Assembly: GCF_914271435.1 (NCBI RefSeq)
Contig: NZ_CAJZAI010000011.1
Location: 112,843 to 176,842, forward strand
DNA: 64,000 nt
From: Cupriavidus laharis
GTDB taxonomy: Bacteria; Pseudomonadota; Gammaproteobacteria; Burkholderiales; Burkholderiaceae
Reading direction: 5' to 3'
Part shown: piece by piece, positions 33,727-43,800 of the stretch
Layout: each line of letters begins with the position of its first letter
How positions within the stretch are numbered: the first letter of the stretch is position 1
Position numbers and translations under genes: made by a program
Notes under the pieces: model-generated
What the model was told of the DNA's origin: nothing
Database searches by the model: none
The model's input: only the letters and a program-made list of their open reading frames with translations

Positions 33727-35782
33727 GATTCTGCCGCTCACGCCCGAACTGCTTGCCGAGCTTGGCGACGAGCTGGGTGGCTGCGATTTCACGGATCCGA
33801 ACCAGGCGGACTTCCTGGCGAAGGTCACCCCATGCGACGTCCAGGCAGCTCCCGGCAACGGCAAGACGACGCTGCTGGCGGCAAAGCTTGCGCTGCTCTC
33901 GCGTAGCTGGTCGACTCGCAGGCGGGGTGTATGCGTTATCTCGCATACCAATGCGGCACGGACGGAGGTAGAGGATTTGATCGCCCGTCACCCGACCGCT
34001 GCGCGACTCATGGCCTATCCTCATTTCACCGGCACGGTTACAGCGTTCATCAACCAGTACCTCGCCTTTCCGTATCTTCGAGGTTTGGGCTGGAGTATGC
34101 GCCAGATCGACGACGATGCCTTCGCGGCTGAGGCGTTGCGGCGTTATCCGGGTTGGGGTGTCCTCGACAACCTCGCTAAGAACCAGAAGCTCAAACTGAA
34201 ACGCAGACTCGAGGAGTGGATTGCGCTTCTCGATCTAGACACAGCCTTCACGGACACTGACGCGGAGCCCGAGGCGTTGACTGTGCGCTGCCGTAAAGGG
34301 CAATGGGGCGCCCACACCGATTGTGGAAAGGCGCTCGAAGCCCTCAAGGCCTCGATGGTCAAGAGCGGTCTCTATCGCTACGCCGACATGACTGCGCTCG
34401 CGTGGCGCGCGCTTCGGGAAAACCCGAGTCTTGCCGAGCGACTTCGCGACCGCTTTCCCCTCGTCATTCTTGATGAGGCGCAGGACACGCATGGGGACCA
34501 GCTCCGATTGCTGGAGCATGTGTTCAAGCAGGATGGCGCAGCGTTTCAACGTCTTGGGGATCGCAACCAAACACTCTACGAGGATAATGGAGCAGAGCCC
34601 GCTTATTGGGCACCAGACCCAGATTGCATCCCACTCGATGCCAGCCGCCGATTCGGCGGGGAGATCGCGGCGTTCGCAAGCCGGCTGACCGCACGTCAGG
34701 CGCAGACCATTGTGGGTCTGGGCGCGAGACCTGCATCGCGGGTGATGTTTCTGTTCGACGAAGCCACGATCGGGAGCGTGCTTGGAGCCTTTGCCAAAGA
34801 AGCGCGCGAACTCTGGGGTGACAGTAGTAGTGCACGAGATGTCTGGGCGGTAGCCTCGCGTCACAATTTTCCCGGCAAAAAGGGCGCGTGGCAGCCGAAG
34901 AGCCTTGTCGATTACCATCCCGCATATCGCAGCGAGAGTGGGGCTCGCGCGAAAGCCCATCTCCTGTGCCGGCAACTGCGGAAGGCTGCAGTGCACCACG
35001 CCGCTGCCCGACCGCCCTCAGAGGTCAGCGAGCTGCTCGCCGTCGGGATTTCTGGGTTGGCGCGCGTACATGGTTGGAAAGCAGCCAATGATCGTCCGAT
35101 TACTGCACATAATGTCTGGACTGCTCTAGCGCATCGCGACCTTGCATTGCCTCGCGCCGTACGTCGGCTGCTGCGGGACAGCGTGCTTTCCGGCGATGCG
35201 GTCTGGAATGAGGTAGCATGGCAGACGTTCGTGAAGGAGTTGCTGCTGCTCTTCAGTCCGCATCCTCAGGACGCTAAGGGTGAGATCTCGGATTTTTGCG
35301 GTTTCGTCGCTGAACAAAAGGTCAATCTTGCTGACCCCGAGCGCCGCTCCACGAAAGAGGTGCAGTTCGACGATCTTACATTGCGGTTAGGGTCGATTCA
35401 CTCGGTCAAGGGCAAGAGCGTAGACGGAATTCTCGTCGTTGAGAGTGAGGTATGGAAAGGAAGTCGGGCAGACGAACAGTGCATCGACTTGAGCACGGTT
35501 CTTCCACGCGCATTCGGTGTTTCCGACGAGCCGTTTACGGGAGTTGAGCTCACCGCCGCTACAAATGTCTTTGTGGGCGTGACTAGACCTCGTGAGTTGC
35601 TTGGACTGGCGCTGCGTAAATCTGAAGCAGCGAAGCTCATTGAGTCCGCTAGAGACCAGGGGTGGAAGCTCGTTGACTTAGAAGCTGTTGCGAAATTACC
35701 CATAGGGTCTGTTAACTTTTTCGAGCCGGTGTTAACTTCCTGTCTTGTTTTGCCTGACAGGAAGCGATGCCCAGTGAACTGA
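33719..35782 (+). CDS. gajB: UvrD-like helicase (Gabija GajB-like), tail altered by IS5 insertion
   Basis: 687 residues as it now reads. Superfamily 1 motifs: QAAPGNGKTTLLAAKLAL (Walker A), LVILDEAQDTHGDQ (Walker B), GDRNQTLY, SIHSVKGKSVDGILVVES and VGVTRPRELLGLAL. GajB hydrolyses NTPs on DNA ends and relieves inhibition of GajA. The native frame would have run ...WKLVDLVAGVE and stopped at 36612-36614. An IS5-family element inserted after codon 654 replaces the last five residues with about 34 residues of IS-encoded sequence (EAVAKLPIGSVNFF...). All helicase motifs lie upstream, so the protein may well still work. Confidence 0.87.
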   Translation: MFEILPLTPELLAELGDELGGCDFTDPNQADFLAKVTPCDVQAAPGNGKTTLLAAKLALLSRSWSTRRRGVCVISHTNAARTEVEDLIARHPTAARLMAYPHFTGTVTAFINQYLAFPYLRGLGWSMRQIDDDAFAAEALRRYPGWGVLDNLAKNQKLKLKRRLEEWIALLDLDTAFTDTDAEPEALTVRCRKGQWGAHTDCGKALEALKASMVKSGLYRYADMTALAWRALRENPSLAERLRDRFPLVILDEAQDTHGDQLRLLEHVFKQDGAAFQRLGDRNQTLYEDNGAEPAYWAPDPDCIPLDASRRFGGEIAAFASRLTARQAQTIVGLGARPASRVMFLFDEATIGSVLGAFAKEARELWGDSSSARDVWAVASRHNFPGKKGAWQPKSLVDYHPAYRSESGARAKAHLLCRQLRKAAVHHAAARPPSEVSELLAVGISGLARVHGWKAANDRPITAHNVWTALAHRDLALPRAVRRLLRDSVLSGDAVWNEVAWQTFVKELLLLFSPHPQDAKGEISDFCGFVAEQKVNLADPERRSTKEVQFDDLTLRLGSIHSVKGKSVDGILVVESEVWKGSRADEQCIDLSTVLPRAFGVSDEPFTGVELTAATNVFVGVTRPRELLGLALRKSEAAKLIESARDQGWKLVDLEAVAKLPIGSVNFFEPVLTSCLVLPDRKRCPVN

Positions 35783-36593
35783 TAGACGACGAACTGTGGT
35801 CACTCATCGAACCGTTGCTGCCGGCGCGAGCGCCACGCAACCGCCGATATGCAGGGCGCAAGCCGACGCCGGACCGAGCGGTGCTAACTGGCATCGTGTT
35901 CGTTCTGCGCTCTGGCATCGCCTGGAACCTACTGCCGCAAGAGATGGGCTGTGGCTCGGGCACCGCCTGCTGGCGGCGGCTGGTTGCATGGCAGGAGGCT
36001 GGTGTCTGGCAACGCATCCACGAGACACTATTGGCCGAACTGCGCCGTCGCGGCCAACTCGACATGGCGCGCGCCATTGTCGACAGTTCCTCGGTTCGCG
36101 CCATGCTGGCGGGAAAAAAACTGGCCCGAACCCAACGGACCGGCGCAAGCTCGGCAGCAAGCATCACCTCATCGTCGACGCCCAAGGCATCCCGCTCGCG
36201 GTCATCCTGAGCGGCGCGAACTGCAACGACATCACGCAACTCGATGCGCTGGTCGAGGCGATTCCTCCCATTCGCGGAAAGCACGGCCGCCCTCTGCGCA
36301 AGCCGAAGATTGTCCAAGGCGACCGGGGCTACAGTTCCGAGCCACACCGACAGCGCTTGCGCAAGCGCGGCATCACGCCCGTGCTTGCCAAGATCGGCTC
36401 GCCTCACGGCAGTGGACTCGGCAAAACGCGCTGGGTCGTGGAGCGCTCGATTGCTTGGCTCCACTCCTTCAGGCGCTTGAAAATTCGATACGAACGATAT
36501 GCCCATGTCCACGAAGCCTTCCTGTCACTTGCCTGTTCATTGATTTGCTGGAGCAGGCTAAAGCCCTGCATGAACTAATTTCGCAACAGCTTC
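35681..36593 (+). mobile_element. IS5-family (IS427-type) insertion sequence
   Basis: Perfect 18-bp inverted ends GAAGCTGTTGCGAAATTA (35681-35698) and its inverse (36576-36593), flanked by a 3-bp duplication TTA (35678-35680 and 36594-36596). Length 913 bp. Two overlapping frames encode one transposase by -1 frameshifting. It sits six codons before the native stop of the helicase gene. Confidence 0.92.
35767..36578 (+). CDS. IS5-family transposase made by -1 frameshift
   Basis: The first frame starts at ATG 35767 (MPSELIDDELWSLIEPLLPA, the DUF4096 N-terminal domain) and continues to MLAGKK. At the run GGGAAAAAAAC (36111-36121) a -1 shift leads into the second frame (TGPNPTDRRKLGSKHHLIVD), which ends at 36578. 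DDE residues are Asp in IVDSSSVRA, Asp in VQGDRGYSSE and Glu in RWVVERSIAWL. This is the usual programmed frameshift of IS427-type elements rather than damage. Without the shift a 147-residue protein ends at 36210. The product is about 270 residues. Confidence 0.88.
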
Positions 36594-36771
36594 TTAGTCG
36601 CTGGAGTCGAGTAATTGCTCAGTCGCACGGCATGGGCGCGTTTGTAGCCAGTTCAGGGAGGGTCCGTAAAAGCCTCGTGGCCTGAAACGCTCAAACAATG
36701 CCGTAGCGCCCATTAATGATAGGACTCCATATCCTCCGCGCAAATTAGGCGCAATGGACATGACGCCCGAT

Positions 36772-37870
36772 CTAGTGTTGCGTCCCAGAAATAACTTTAC
36801 ATAGGCGCTCGACTTTGGCGAGGATTGAATCGGCAGTGGCGGTCCAGACGAAGGGGCGCTTGTGTACGTTGTAGTGCTCGACGTAGCGCTGTATTTGCAG
36901 GACCAATTGGCGCACGCTGTCAAACGATCCACGGCGGATAGCCTGCTGCGTGATTAACCCGAACCAGCGCTCGACCTGATTGAGCCAGCTCGAATATGTC
37001 GGCGTGAAGTGCATGTGATAGCGCGGGCGTTTCGCCAGCCATGCCTTGACCTTGGGATGCTTGTGAGTCGCGTAGTTGTCCACGATCAGGTGCACATCCA
37101 GTGCTGCCGGAACGGCCTTATCGATGTGGTTGAGAAACGAGATGAACTCCTGGTGCCGGTGTCGCGGCTTGCACTGCGCAATGATTTCGCCAGTGGCGGC
37201 GTTCAACGCAGCGAACAGCGTTGTAGTGCCGTGACGAATGTAATCATGCGTGACGCCCTCTACGTATCCCAAGCCCATGGGTAGTACGGGCTGTGTGCGC
37301 TCGAGCGCCTGGCACTGGCTCTTCTCGTCCACGCACAAGACCAATGCGTTCGTAGGGGGGCTGAGATACAGACCGACTATGTCGCGTATTTTCTCAATGA
37401 AGTATGGATCGCTCGACAGCTTGAAGCTCTTGGCCCGATGCGGCTGCACACCAAACAGAAGAGAAGTATCTCGCTACAGAGCTCTTGGAGATGCCCGTAT
37501 CCTCGGCCGCGGTGCGCACGCTCCAATGTGTAGAACCACGCGGCTTCTCATGTAGGACCTTGCTCAGCAACTCGGCCACCGCTTCATCGTCATGGGTACG
37601 GGGTCGCCCCGACTTGGCCTGATCGTGCAAGCCGGCCAGTCCATGTGCCACAAATCGCTTCTTCCAGAAAGTCACCGCAGGTGGTGTCACCCGACACTGC
37701 GCTGCAATCTCTAAATTGGGATGACCGTCAGCCGCCATCAATATGATCTTCGCTCGGCGCACGAGCGAGTGAGGCAGCGATCGTGAACGGCTCATTGAGG
37801 CGAGTTGCTCTCGTTCACCGGCTGACACTTCCACCTTGATTCCCGGTCGTCCCATGGTCACTCCTCTCAA
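36772..37870 (-). pseudogene. IS630-family transposase in two frames
   Basis: The first part (start 37870 or ATG 37855, MGRPGIKVEVSAGEREQLAS) contains the helix-turn-helix (NLEIAAQCRVTPPAVTFWKK). It runs to [12 protein letters not shown], after which the natural continuation ([20 protein letters not shown]) lies in another frame that runs to 36772. The DDE region in the second part is [30 protein letters not shown] and [14 protein letters not shown] one-base difference near 37455, in TACTTCTCTTCTG, separates the frames. It may be a mutation or, less likely, a recoding site; without shifting there is no functional transposase. Confidence 0.8.
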
Positions 37871-37926
37871 AGGCAGTGACCATCGGACCCCTTATTTTTA
37901 ATAAAGTTTCTTGTGGGACAGAACAC
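36775..37926 (-). mobile_element. IS630-family insertion sequence
   Basis: The inner ends GTGTTGCGTCCCAG (left) and, inverted, GTGTTCTGTCCCAC (right) match over about 24 bp with several mismatches, through AACTTTA. TA dinucleotides flank both ends (36773-36774 and 37927-37928), as expected for TA-targeting IS630 elements. Length 1152 bp; the transposase stop codon uses the left TA. Confidence 0.85.
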
Positions 37927-38043
37927 TAGCTCTCTTCTCTGTCCGGATTATGGGGGCTACGTTATTGGGGCAAGGGCGGATGTCTGTCCGCACCGCTACC
38001 AGCTCAAGTCGGCCGTCGGCGCGCTGGCCCTCAGTCCCGGATT

Positions 38044-38080
38044 CCCAATCAATACTTTCACGATGGTGAAAATATTGGGT
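38044..38080. other. hairpin downstream of the Wadjet operon
   Basis: CAATACTTTCAC-GATG-GTGAAAATATTG (one mismatch), extended outward by CCCAAT/TTGGG. It lies about 95 bp beyond the jetD stop but has no T-run on either strand, so it is more likely an RNA-protecting structure or protein-binding site than an intrinsic terminator. The rest of 37929-38173 holds no supported gene. Confidence 0.4.
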
Positions 38081-38173
38081 TGTGACGATGGATCCCGCGG
38101 ACATTCAACGGTCGTCTCTTGCCGAGGACCCAGTAAGTCAGCGCCTGCCGTGCGCTCGCGGAAGATTGGTCGG

Positions 38174-39001
38174 CTACATCGAAGGCGCCGCTTCCATCCA
38201 CTCTTGGTTGAAGCCTCTTTTTAGCTCGACAAGCAACCGGTACGCCCGCTGTAAATCGGGGTGGGAGGAAGCGGAAAGCCTGCCGGCATACTGATCGATC
38301 TGGTTCAGGAAGAGGTCGCCCCGCTTCGCCTTGATCGTCTCATCCCGCAACCAGTTCTCGGTGGGCAAAACCAGGCGCGAAAGGCGGGGCAGACGGTCAG
38401 CGATGGCCAGTCCCGCGGGATCGAAATCCGTGAATGCCATCACGGGCTCCTTCCGCTTTGCGATGATTTGGGCAGCATCCGCCGAATTGAATGTCGTGTC
38501 GCCCCGGTAGATCGCCAGAGTGGCTTTCCACCGGTAATCAATCCACCGGTACCGACTGAGGTATCGGAAAGTCTCGAGGTTTTCCACCACGAGGATCTGT
38601 TCGCATTCCACCCGTAAAGCGTCCTCGGGACGCAGGACCAGGTAAGCGCCATCGGGCACCTCGGTTGGGATACCATCGAGTGGACATCTTCCGAAAGCCG
38701 TTCGCACCGCGACAGACGCCGCATGCGGCCTTGCTCCAAACGACTTCTCGGACAGGCCGACGTATTGTGCAGTGTCTGCGCGCCGCAGTTCGCCGTCCCC
38801 GCGTTCGATGGGAAGACCGCGGTTCTCCAATAGCTTCGCAGCTAACAACCAATCATTCTCGCCATAGGCAATGGAACGACCGGCGAGGCGCCCAACGCTG
38901 TATTCTCTGGCAAAGTAGGCGGCCATCTCGGAGCGACGGGAGGCGGGGCGATCGGCGACGAGGCGCTGGAGAAAGGTGACCTGCATGGCATCAAAAATCA
39001 T
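38174..39001 (-). CDS. jetD: Wadjet JetD (TOPRIM nuclease subunit)
   Basis: 275 residues, start ATG 39001 overlapping the jetA stop by 4 bp; an ATG five codons in is an alternative. The N-terminal winged-helix-like arm domain (FLQRLVADRPASRRSEMAAY) is followed by a TOPRIM fold with the Glu in ILVVENLETFRYL and the DxD-like VMAFTDFDPAGLAIA. JetD is the nuclease that cleaves plasmid-sized circular DNA once the JetABC motor has fully extruded it. It is shorter than many JetD proteins (about 350-400 residues), as in some Wadjet subtypes. Last gene of the operon. Confidence 0.85.
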   Translation of the reverse strand: MIFDAMQVTFLQRLVADRPASRRSEMAAYFAREYSVGRLAGRSIAYGENDWLLAAKLLENRGLPIERGDGELRRADTAQYVGLSEKSFGARPHAASVAVRTAFGRCPLDGIPTEVPDGAYLVLRPEDALRVECEQILVVENLETFRYLSRYRWIDYRWKATLAIYRGDTTFNSADAAQIIAKRKEPVMAFTDFDPAGLAIADRLPRLSRLVLPTENWLRDETIKAKRGDLFLNQIDQYAGRLSASSHPDLQRAYRLLVELKRGFNQEWMEAAPSM

Positions 39002-40218
39002 GCGACACCTTGGGCGATGACATCGTTGGAGATCTCGTTTGCAAATCGGTCAGTGCCGCCCGCGTCTGAGACGAAGGTAAGTGGAACGCCTTCCTCCTCC
39101 AATTGAATGGACGCGTACAACAGCCAGTCCTCAACGGGAAGGCCGACGGCCTCAAGCTGTTGCTCCGTCCAGCGGCGCAACGAGATCGCTCCCGACGTGC
39201 TTCGGAGTTCGCCAACCAGCGCTTCCAGCATGACGTCATGCGGTTCAAGCGAAGGAGGCTCTGGAGTGACATCTTCTTCGATGATGGCAAGCGGGGCGGG
39301 GCGCTCTTCGACCGGAAGTGGAACTGGACGCGGTGGCAGCCGGCGCAGAGCGTGCAGCAGGGCGGCACGTCCGGCTTCGCTTGTGTCGCGAACGTCAATG
39401 TGCGCCTTCACGGCAATGGGCTCAGACCGGAACAGCTCGGGTGGCGCGCCGTCGAGCGATATCTCAAAGCCAGACGAGTTTTTGTTCTGGCGAAGCCAAT
39501 GCGATACGCGGCTGAGCTTACGGACACGTTGCTCCAGAACCCTGGCTCGGAACAGCGAACGATTGATGGTGGCCTGAACGTCCTTGATCTGGGAAGTCCA
39601 CATCAGGAGACGGCTTGTCAGGCGCTTACGAACGACGCTTCTGACTTCCATCATGCCTGCGTTGAGAGCTTCGGTTTCGATCTCGGTGAACAGATTGCTC
39701 ACCTGCGCCATCTCATTCAACGACTCACTGATTTCGTTGATGTAATACTTGTTCTGGCGCAGCTTCGCTTGGAAGCTGGTGACATCGCCATACTGCGTCG
39801 AAACGAGCGCGTGGAGCAGCGACAGGTTGCGCTCGATCGAGTAGGAAATGTCGATGACCGTGTCGATGAACTGTTCCAACAGGGAGTTCCGGTCGTCGGC
39901 GTCACCACCATCCTCCCGCATACGCATTTCGCGCCAGATCGTCCGCGCTTGATGGATGCTGCCGGAAAGTCGCGTAAGCGTCTGATAGGCCCGGTAACTG
40001 ACGAGATAGTCAGCGATGAATTCCCGCAGACGCGGATTCAATCGGTAGACGCCTTCTTCCTGAGGCTTCAGTGCCTTCAGGTTGGCCAGGTTGTCGATCC
40101 GATTGTTGCGCTGACGATCGCCGAGCTCGACAGCGGCCTCAAACGCCTCAGCCACTAGGTCATCGTTCTGGTGGAGCGCCCGGAGCAGCTTGGCGATCTG
40201 GTCGTTGGACTCACGCAT
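38998..40218 (-). CDS. jetA: Wadjet JetA (kleisin-like subunit)
   Basis: 406 residues from ATG 40218 (MRESNDQIAKLLRALHQNDD), overlapping the jetB stop by 8 bp. It is largely helical (RLREFIADYLVSYRAYQTLT, QFIDTVIDISYSIERNLSLL), with a central linker (PPRPVPLPVEERPAPLAIIE) and a C-terminal winged-helix-like part (EQQLEAVGLPVEDWLLYASI). This matches the MksF/JetA kleisin, which bridges the heads of the SMC dimer. It sits between jetB and jetD. Confidence 0.82.
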   Translation of the reverse strand: MRESNDQIAKLLRALHQNDDLVAEAFEAAVELGDRQRNNRIDNLANLKALKPQEEGVYRLNPRLREFIADYLVSYRAYQTLTRLSGSIHQARTIWREMRMREDGGDADDRNSLLEQFIDTVIDISYSIERNLSLLHALVSTQYGDVTSFQAKLRQNKYYINEISESLNEMAQVSNLFTEIETEALNAGMMEVRSVVRKRLTSRLLMWTSQIKDVQATINRSLFRARVLEQRVRKLSRVSHWLRQNKNSSGFEISLDGAPPELFRSEPIAVKAHIDVRDTSEAGRAALLHALRRLPPRPVPLPVEERPAPLAIIEEDVTPEPPSLEPHDVMLEALVGELRSTSGAISLRRWTEQQLEAVGLPVEDWLLYASIQLEEEGVPLTFVSDAGGTDRFANEISNDVIAQGVA

Positions 40219-40858
40219 TGCTGACCCCATCGATGGTCTGCTGCTCGTCGCCGATCTCGTCATCGATACGTTCGGCCTGAATCGCCTCGTTCTCCGAGAT
40301 GAATTCGATGATTTGGTAGAGGTACTCGATCTTCCCCGTGATCTTGTAGATGTCCGCCTGGGGATTGAAGAGCGTCACATAGCCGTCCTCGCGCAGTTGC
40401 TCGAGAACGCGCCGGAAGTTCTCACGGATGGATTGGCGGGGGTTGAAGCCCTTGATGACGCCGCTGAGATTGTTAAGTTGATTCTCGAGCGACGCGCTCT
40501 CGATAATCAATTCCTCCATCGTGGCGAGGCGAATCACATCGCCCGGGCTCAGGGCGATCTCTGTAGAGTTGGTATGACGGATGAGATCCAGCAACAGCAC
40601 CGCCGGGCCATAGACATCCCGGAAGCGCCGCAGCTCCTCCTTGATCTTGGTGACGGCGAGCGTGGTGACGTCGCGCGGAGCCATGTAGTAGGCACCATCG
40701 TCAGGGTTGGTGCGCGCCAGGCGGCACCCCAGATCGTTGAGGTTTGCCTCAACGCGTGCTCGGATGTCGGGATCAGAGAGATAGTTGTACTCGGACTCGT
40801 GCGCGACGGAGCAGACGAACTCGCCCGCGAGAATGGTCTTCAGGACGACTTCGATCAC
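40211..40858 (-). CDS. jetB: Wadjet JetB (kite-like subunit)
   Basis: 215 residues starting with ATG 40858, overlapping the jetC stop by 4 bp. Winged-helix elements (VRLATMEELIIESASLENQL, RENFRRVLEQLREDGYVTLF, YKITGKIEYLYQIIEFISEN) fit the MksE/JetB kite protein that binds the kleisin. Both ends overlap the neighbouring genes, giving equal coupling. Confidence 0.82.
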   Translation of the reverse strand: MIEVVLKTILAGEFVCSVAHESEYNYLSDPDIRARVEANLNDLGCRLARTNPDDGAYYMAPRDVTTLAVTKIKEELRRFRDVYGPAVLLLDLIRHTNSTEIALSPGDVIRLATMEELIIESASLENQLNNLSGVIKGFNPRQSIRENFRRVLEQLREDGYVTLFNPQADIYKITGKIEYLYQIIEFISENEAIQAERIDDEIGDEQQTIDGVSNA

Positions 40859-43800
40859 AGCACCTCTCCAGACACGTTGGCGAGGACATCTTCTTCAATG
40901 GCCGCCGGTAGCTTGGGCGGAGCGAACATACGGATGACCCCCATGTCCTCGAGGCGGTACCGCTGGGCGAACTTGCGGTAGTGCCGTGGGTTCAGGTCAG
41001 GGGAGGCGGTGATGACGTCAATGCGGTTGTCGCGCAGCATGTCCATCAGTGCAATGAAGTTCGGGCCGTCGAATTTGCCCACCTCATCGGTCACCCAGGT
41101 GACGTAGACCTGGTCACTGCCGCGAATCATGTTGAGCATGCCAATCAGCAGGGTAATAAGGATGATCGACGTGAGGCCGTTCGACGATACATTTTGGAGC
41201 TCCGATTCACGTTGGAACGACTTTTCCACGCCGTTCTCCATGACCTTTCCGCGGATGCGGATGTGGGAGGCAAGATCGACCTCAAGGCGGCCACCAGTGG
41301 CGATCGTGTTGGCAAACTCTTGCAGCACGATTTCCGCCCCGACATCAGGGACCTCGCGGCGCTGCCCTGCGCGGCCGAGCGTGAAGTGCGTCTCCTTGGC
41401 GAACTGGCTGACCTTCTTGAGCCGTTCCATGAAGCCCAGATCGCTGAAGTCAGTGACCATCTCAATTTCGAGGTCCTTGATGCGCTCAAAGGGCTGTACC
41501 GACCGCAGGCCCTTGCCGAGTTCGCGGTTAAACCGCTTGATCTCAGTCTCGAAGCTTTGGATTGCCCCGTGGAAGCGTTCGATCGTGTCTAGAATGACCC
41601 GCAGGGTGTTGTTCAGATTGCTAACGATCTCGCCAGGGATGTTCCTGTGACACTTCACAAGCGCATGCGCCTTGTCAATGCGTTCAGTCGCTTCCGAAAC
41701 CGACTTTTCGACGAATTCCTTCACGTTATTCTCGCCAGCGGTCAGGCGGTTGTAGACCGTTTGATGCAGCTCACCAATTCGACGGTTGGTGGCGGCGAGT
41801 TTGCTGCGTGCGCTGTCGACATTGTTGATCAACTGCGACGAAGGCATGTTCGCGTCGAACGAAACGTCCATGCGCATCGGCGCAGGCAACTCATCGGCAA
41901 GCGCCTGAAGCTTGCGGCATTGCTCGGCGAGGTCGGTAATCTGCTTCTCAAGGGTTGCTTGCTGGACCCGGTGGATTTCTGCCGCACGCATGGCCTGGGC
42001 TTCATGCTCCTTGAGAGCGCCGGAGGCCGCTGAAAGTGCAGACTCGGCGGCTTGCAACTCGCCTTCAAGCCTGATGAGCTCGGCGGGGCCGTTCGCTTTG
42101 AGCCAGTCGCGCCATTGATCGACGAGCGTGGCGTTGTCCTCGATTTGTCGAAGTTCGCTGTCAATTTTCCGTCGACGGGTGTCCCACGCATCGATCTTTG
42201 CGGGATCGAGATCTTTTTCGCGCAGGCGTTGCCTGCGTTGGGCGTCGAGGTCGCGCAGATGGACCTGAGCTTGTTCCTTGATGGCAAGTCGCTTGTCCTC
42301 GAATTCAGTGGCTTCTTTCTTGGCGGCGATATCGGCATCCCAAAGCTGCTTGCCGAAGCGCGTCTCAATTTTGCTCAGTTCTTCCTTGGCAGCCTTGGAC
42401 TGAGCGGCGCGACCCGCTTCCAAGTCCGAGAGTTCCTTGGAAAGCCGCTTGACGTCTGCGGTGAAGCGTTCGCGCTCCTCCTTCTTTGCCTCTTCCAGCG
42501 CAAGCTTTGCGCGGTCAAGGCTCTGCGACTTCGTGGTCCGGTTTTTTTCAACGAGGGAAACCTGACTTTGGGCGAGAAGGAGTTGGTTGTGTGCACTCGT
42601 TACCTGGGCGGAGGTGGTATCGCGCTTGCCTTTCAGTTCGTCGAAGTGTCGTTGGGTGGCGTCCAGCCGCTGTTGGGTAGCCAGGAGCTCGGCACGGGTG
42701 TCCTCCTCATTTGCCCACGAGGGGACGGCGATCTTGTCGAGGTCGACAGACCAACCAAACGCAGTGAGGGCGTCTTTGGTGCCGTCGAAGTTCGGACTGA
42801 GGTCTGTCCGCGTCAGATGTGTGGGCGAGATGAGCTTGGCGAGGTTTTCCCAATCCTCACGGGGATGCTGGCGGAATGCCGCGTGGACAGTGCCGTCCTC
42901 GGGTTCCAGGCTTCCCGCAAGGCTTGCGATCTGATCCTTGATGCCGGCGACTTGGCCCTGGGCGGCATCAACCTCACGATCGATATCGTCGAAGGCGCGG
43001 CAAGCGGCTGTGTGTTCGCGGCTGCGCTCGACCTCGGTCCTGCGCGCCTGGCTGACTTCGTCATTTAGGGCGTCAACTTCGTCCCGCAGGGTAGAAACGA
43101 CCCCACACAGATCGACCGGCCCTTCTATGCGTTCCGAAAGGGTCCGAGCGCGTGTCAAAGCGACCTCGCTGGCCCGGATGGCCGCCTCAGCCTTAGACGC
43201 TTGTTCCGTATGGCGCCCGCGCGCCGACCCAATCGCCGCCTTCATTTGCGTGTTCAGGCTGTCAATCTGGATGTTGCGACGCTCGACCGCTTGCTTCCAC
43301 TCGGTGTCGATGGCCTCAAGGGATGAGTCGCGCGCGATCGTCACTTGTTCCTTGGCCGCATTGATCTCGGCGTCGATCGAGGCAGTCTCAGCGGCATAGA
43401 TGTTCCGCTGGTGCATGATGTTGGCGCGCTCTGCTTTCAGCAGTGGGGCATTCTCCTGCTGTTGGAACCAATGCTCGACCTTGCCGTCATCGAAACGCTT
43501 CTTCATGGACTCCTGATCGCGGAACTCCTGCTCTGCTTTGCGGCGATTGGTCTGGGTCGTTTCGAGGGACGAGGAAAGGCGTTCGTGCGCTAACTGCTTT
43601 TCTGCCTCTGTCCGTCGACGCTGCTCGTCCGCCTCGTCCCGGCGGGCTGTCGCGTCTCGCAGCATGTCGGACTTGTGATTGTGTAAGGCGCTCACTTCAC
43701 AGGAGAGCAGGCGGATGTCGTTCTCTTCGCCGTAGTACCGATCGATGCAACGCTCGAGTTCCTCGACAGACGGCGTGAGCTTGTGCGATTCCTCGCAAGC

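Noticed and set aside
36111..36121. Frameshift in the IS5 transposase as inactivating damage
   Set aside because: The shift falls on a run of seven A within GGGAAAAAAAC, the usual programmed -1 site of this IS group, so it is probably normal expression.
39103..40158. A 351-codon plus-strand frame in the Wadjet operon
   Set aside because: Antisense to jetA; no ribosome-binding site or domain, while jetA overlaps jetB and jetD as expected for an operon.
42052..43068. A 338-codon plus-strand frame
   Set aside because: Antisense to the coiled coil of JetC; the Leu/Val-rich composition is a by-product of Glu/Lys/Arg codons on the other strand.
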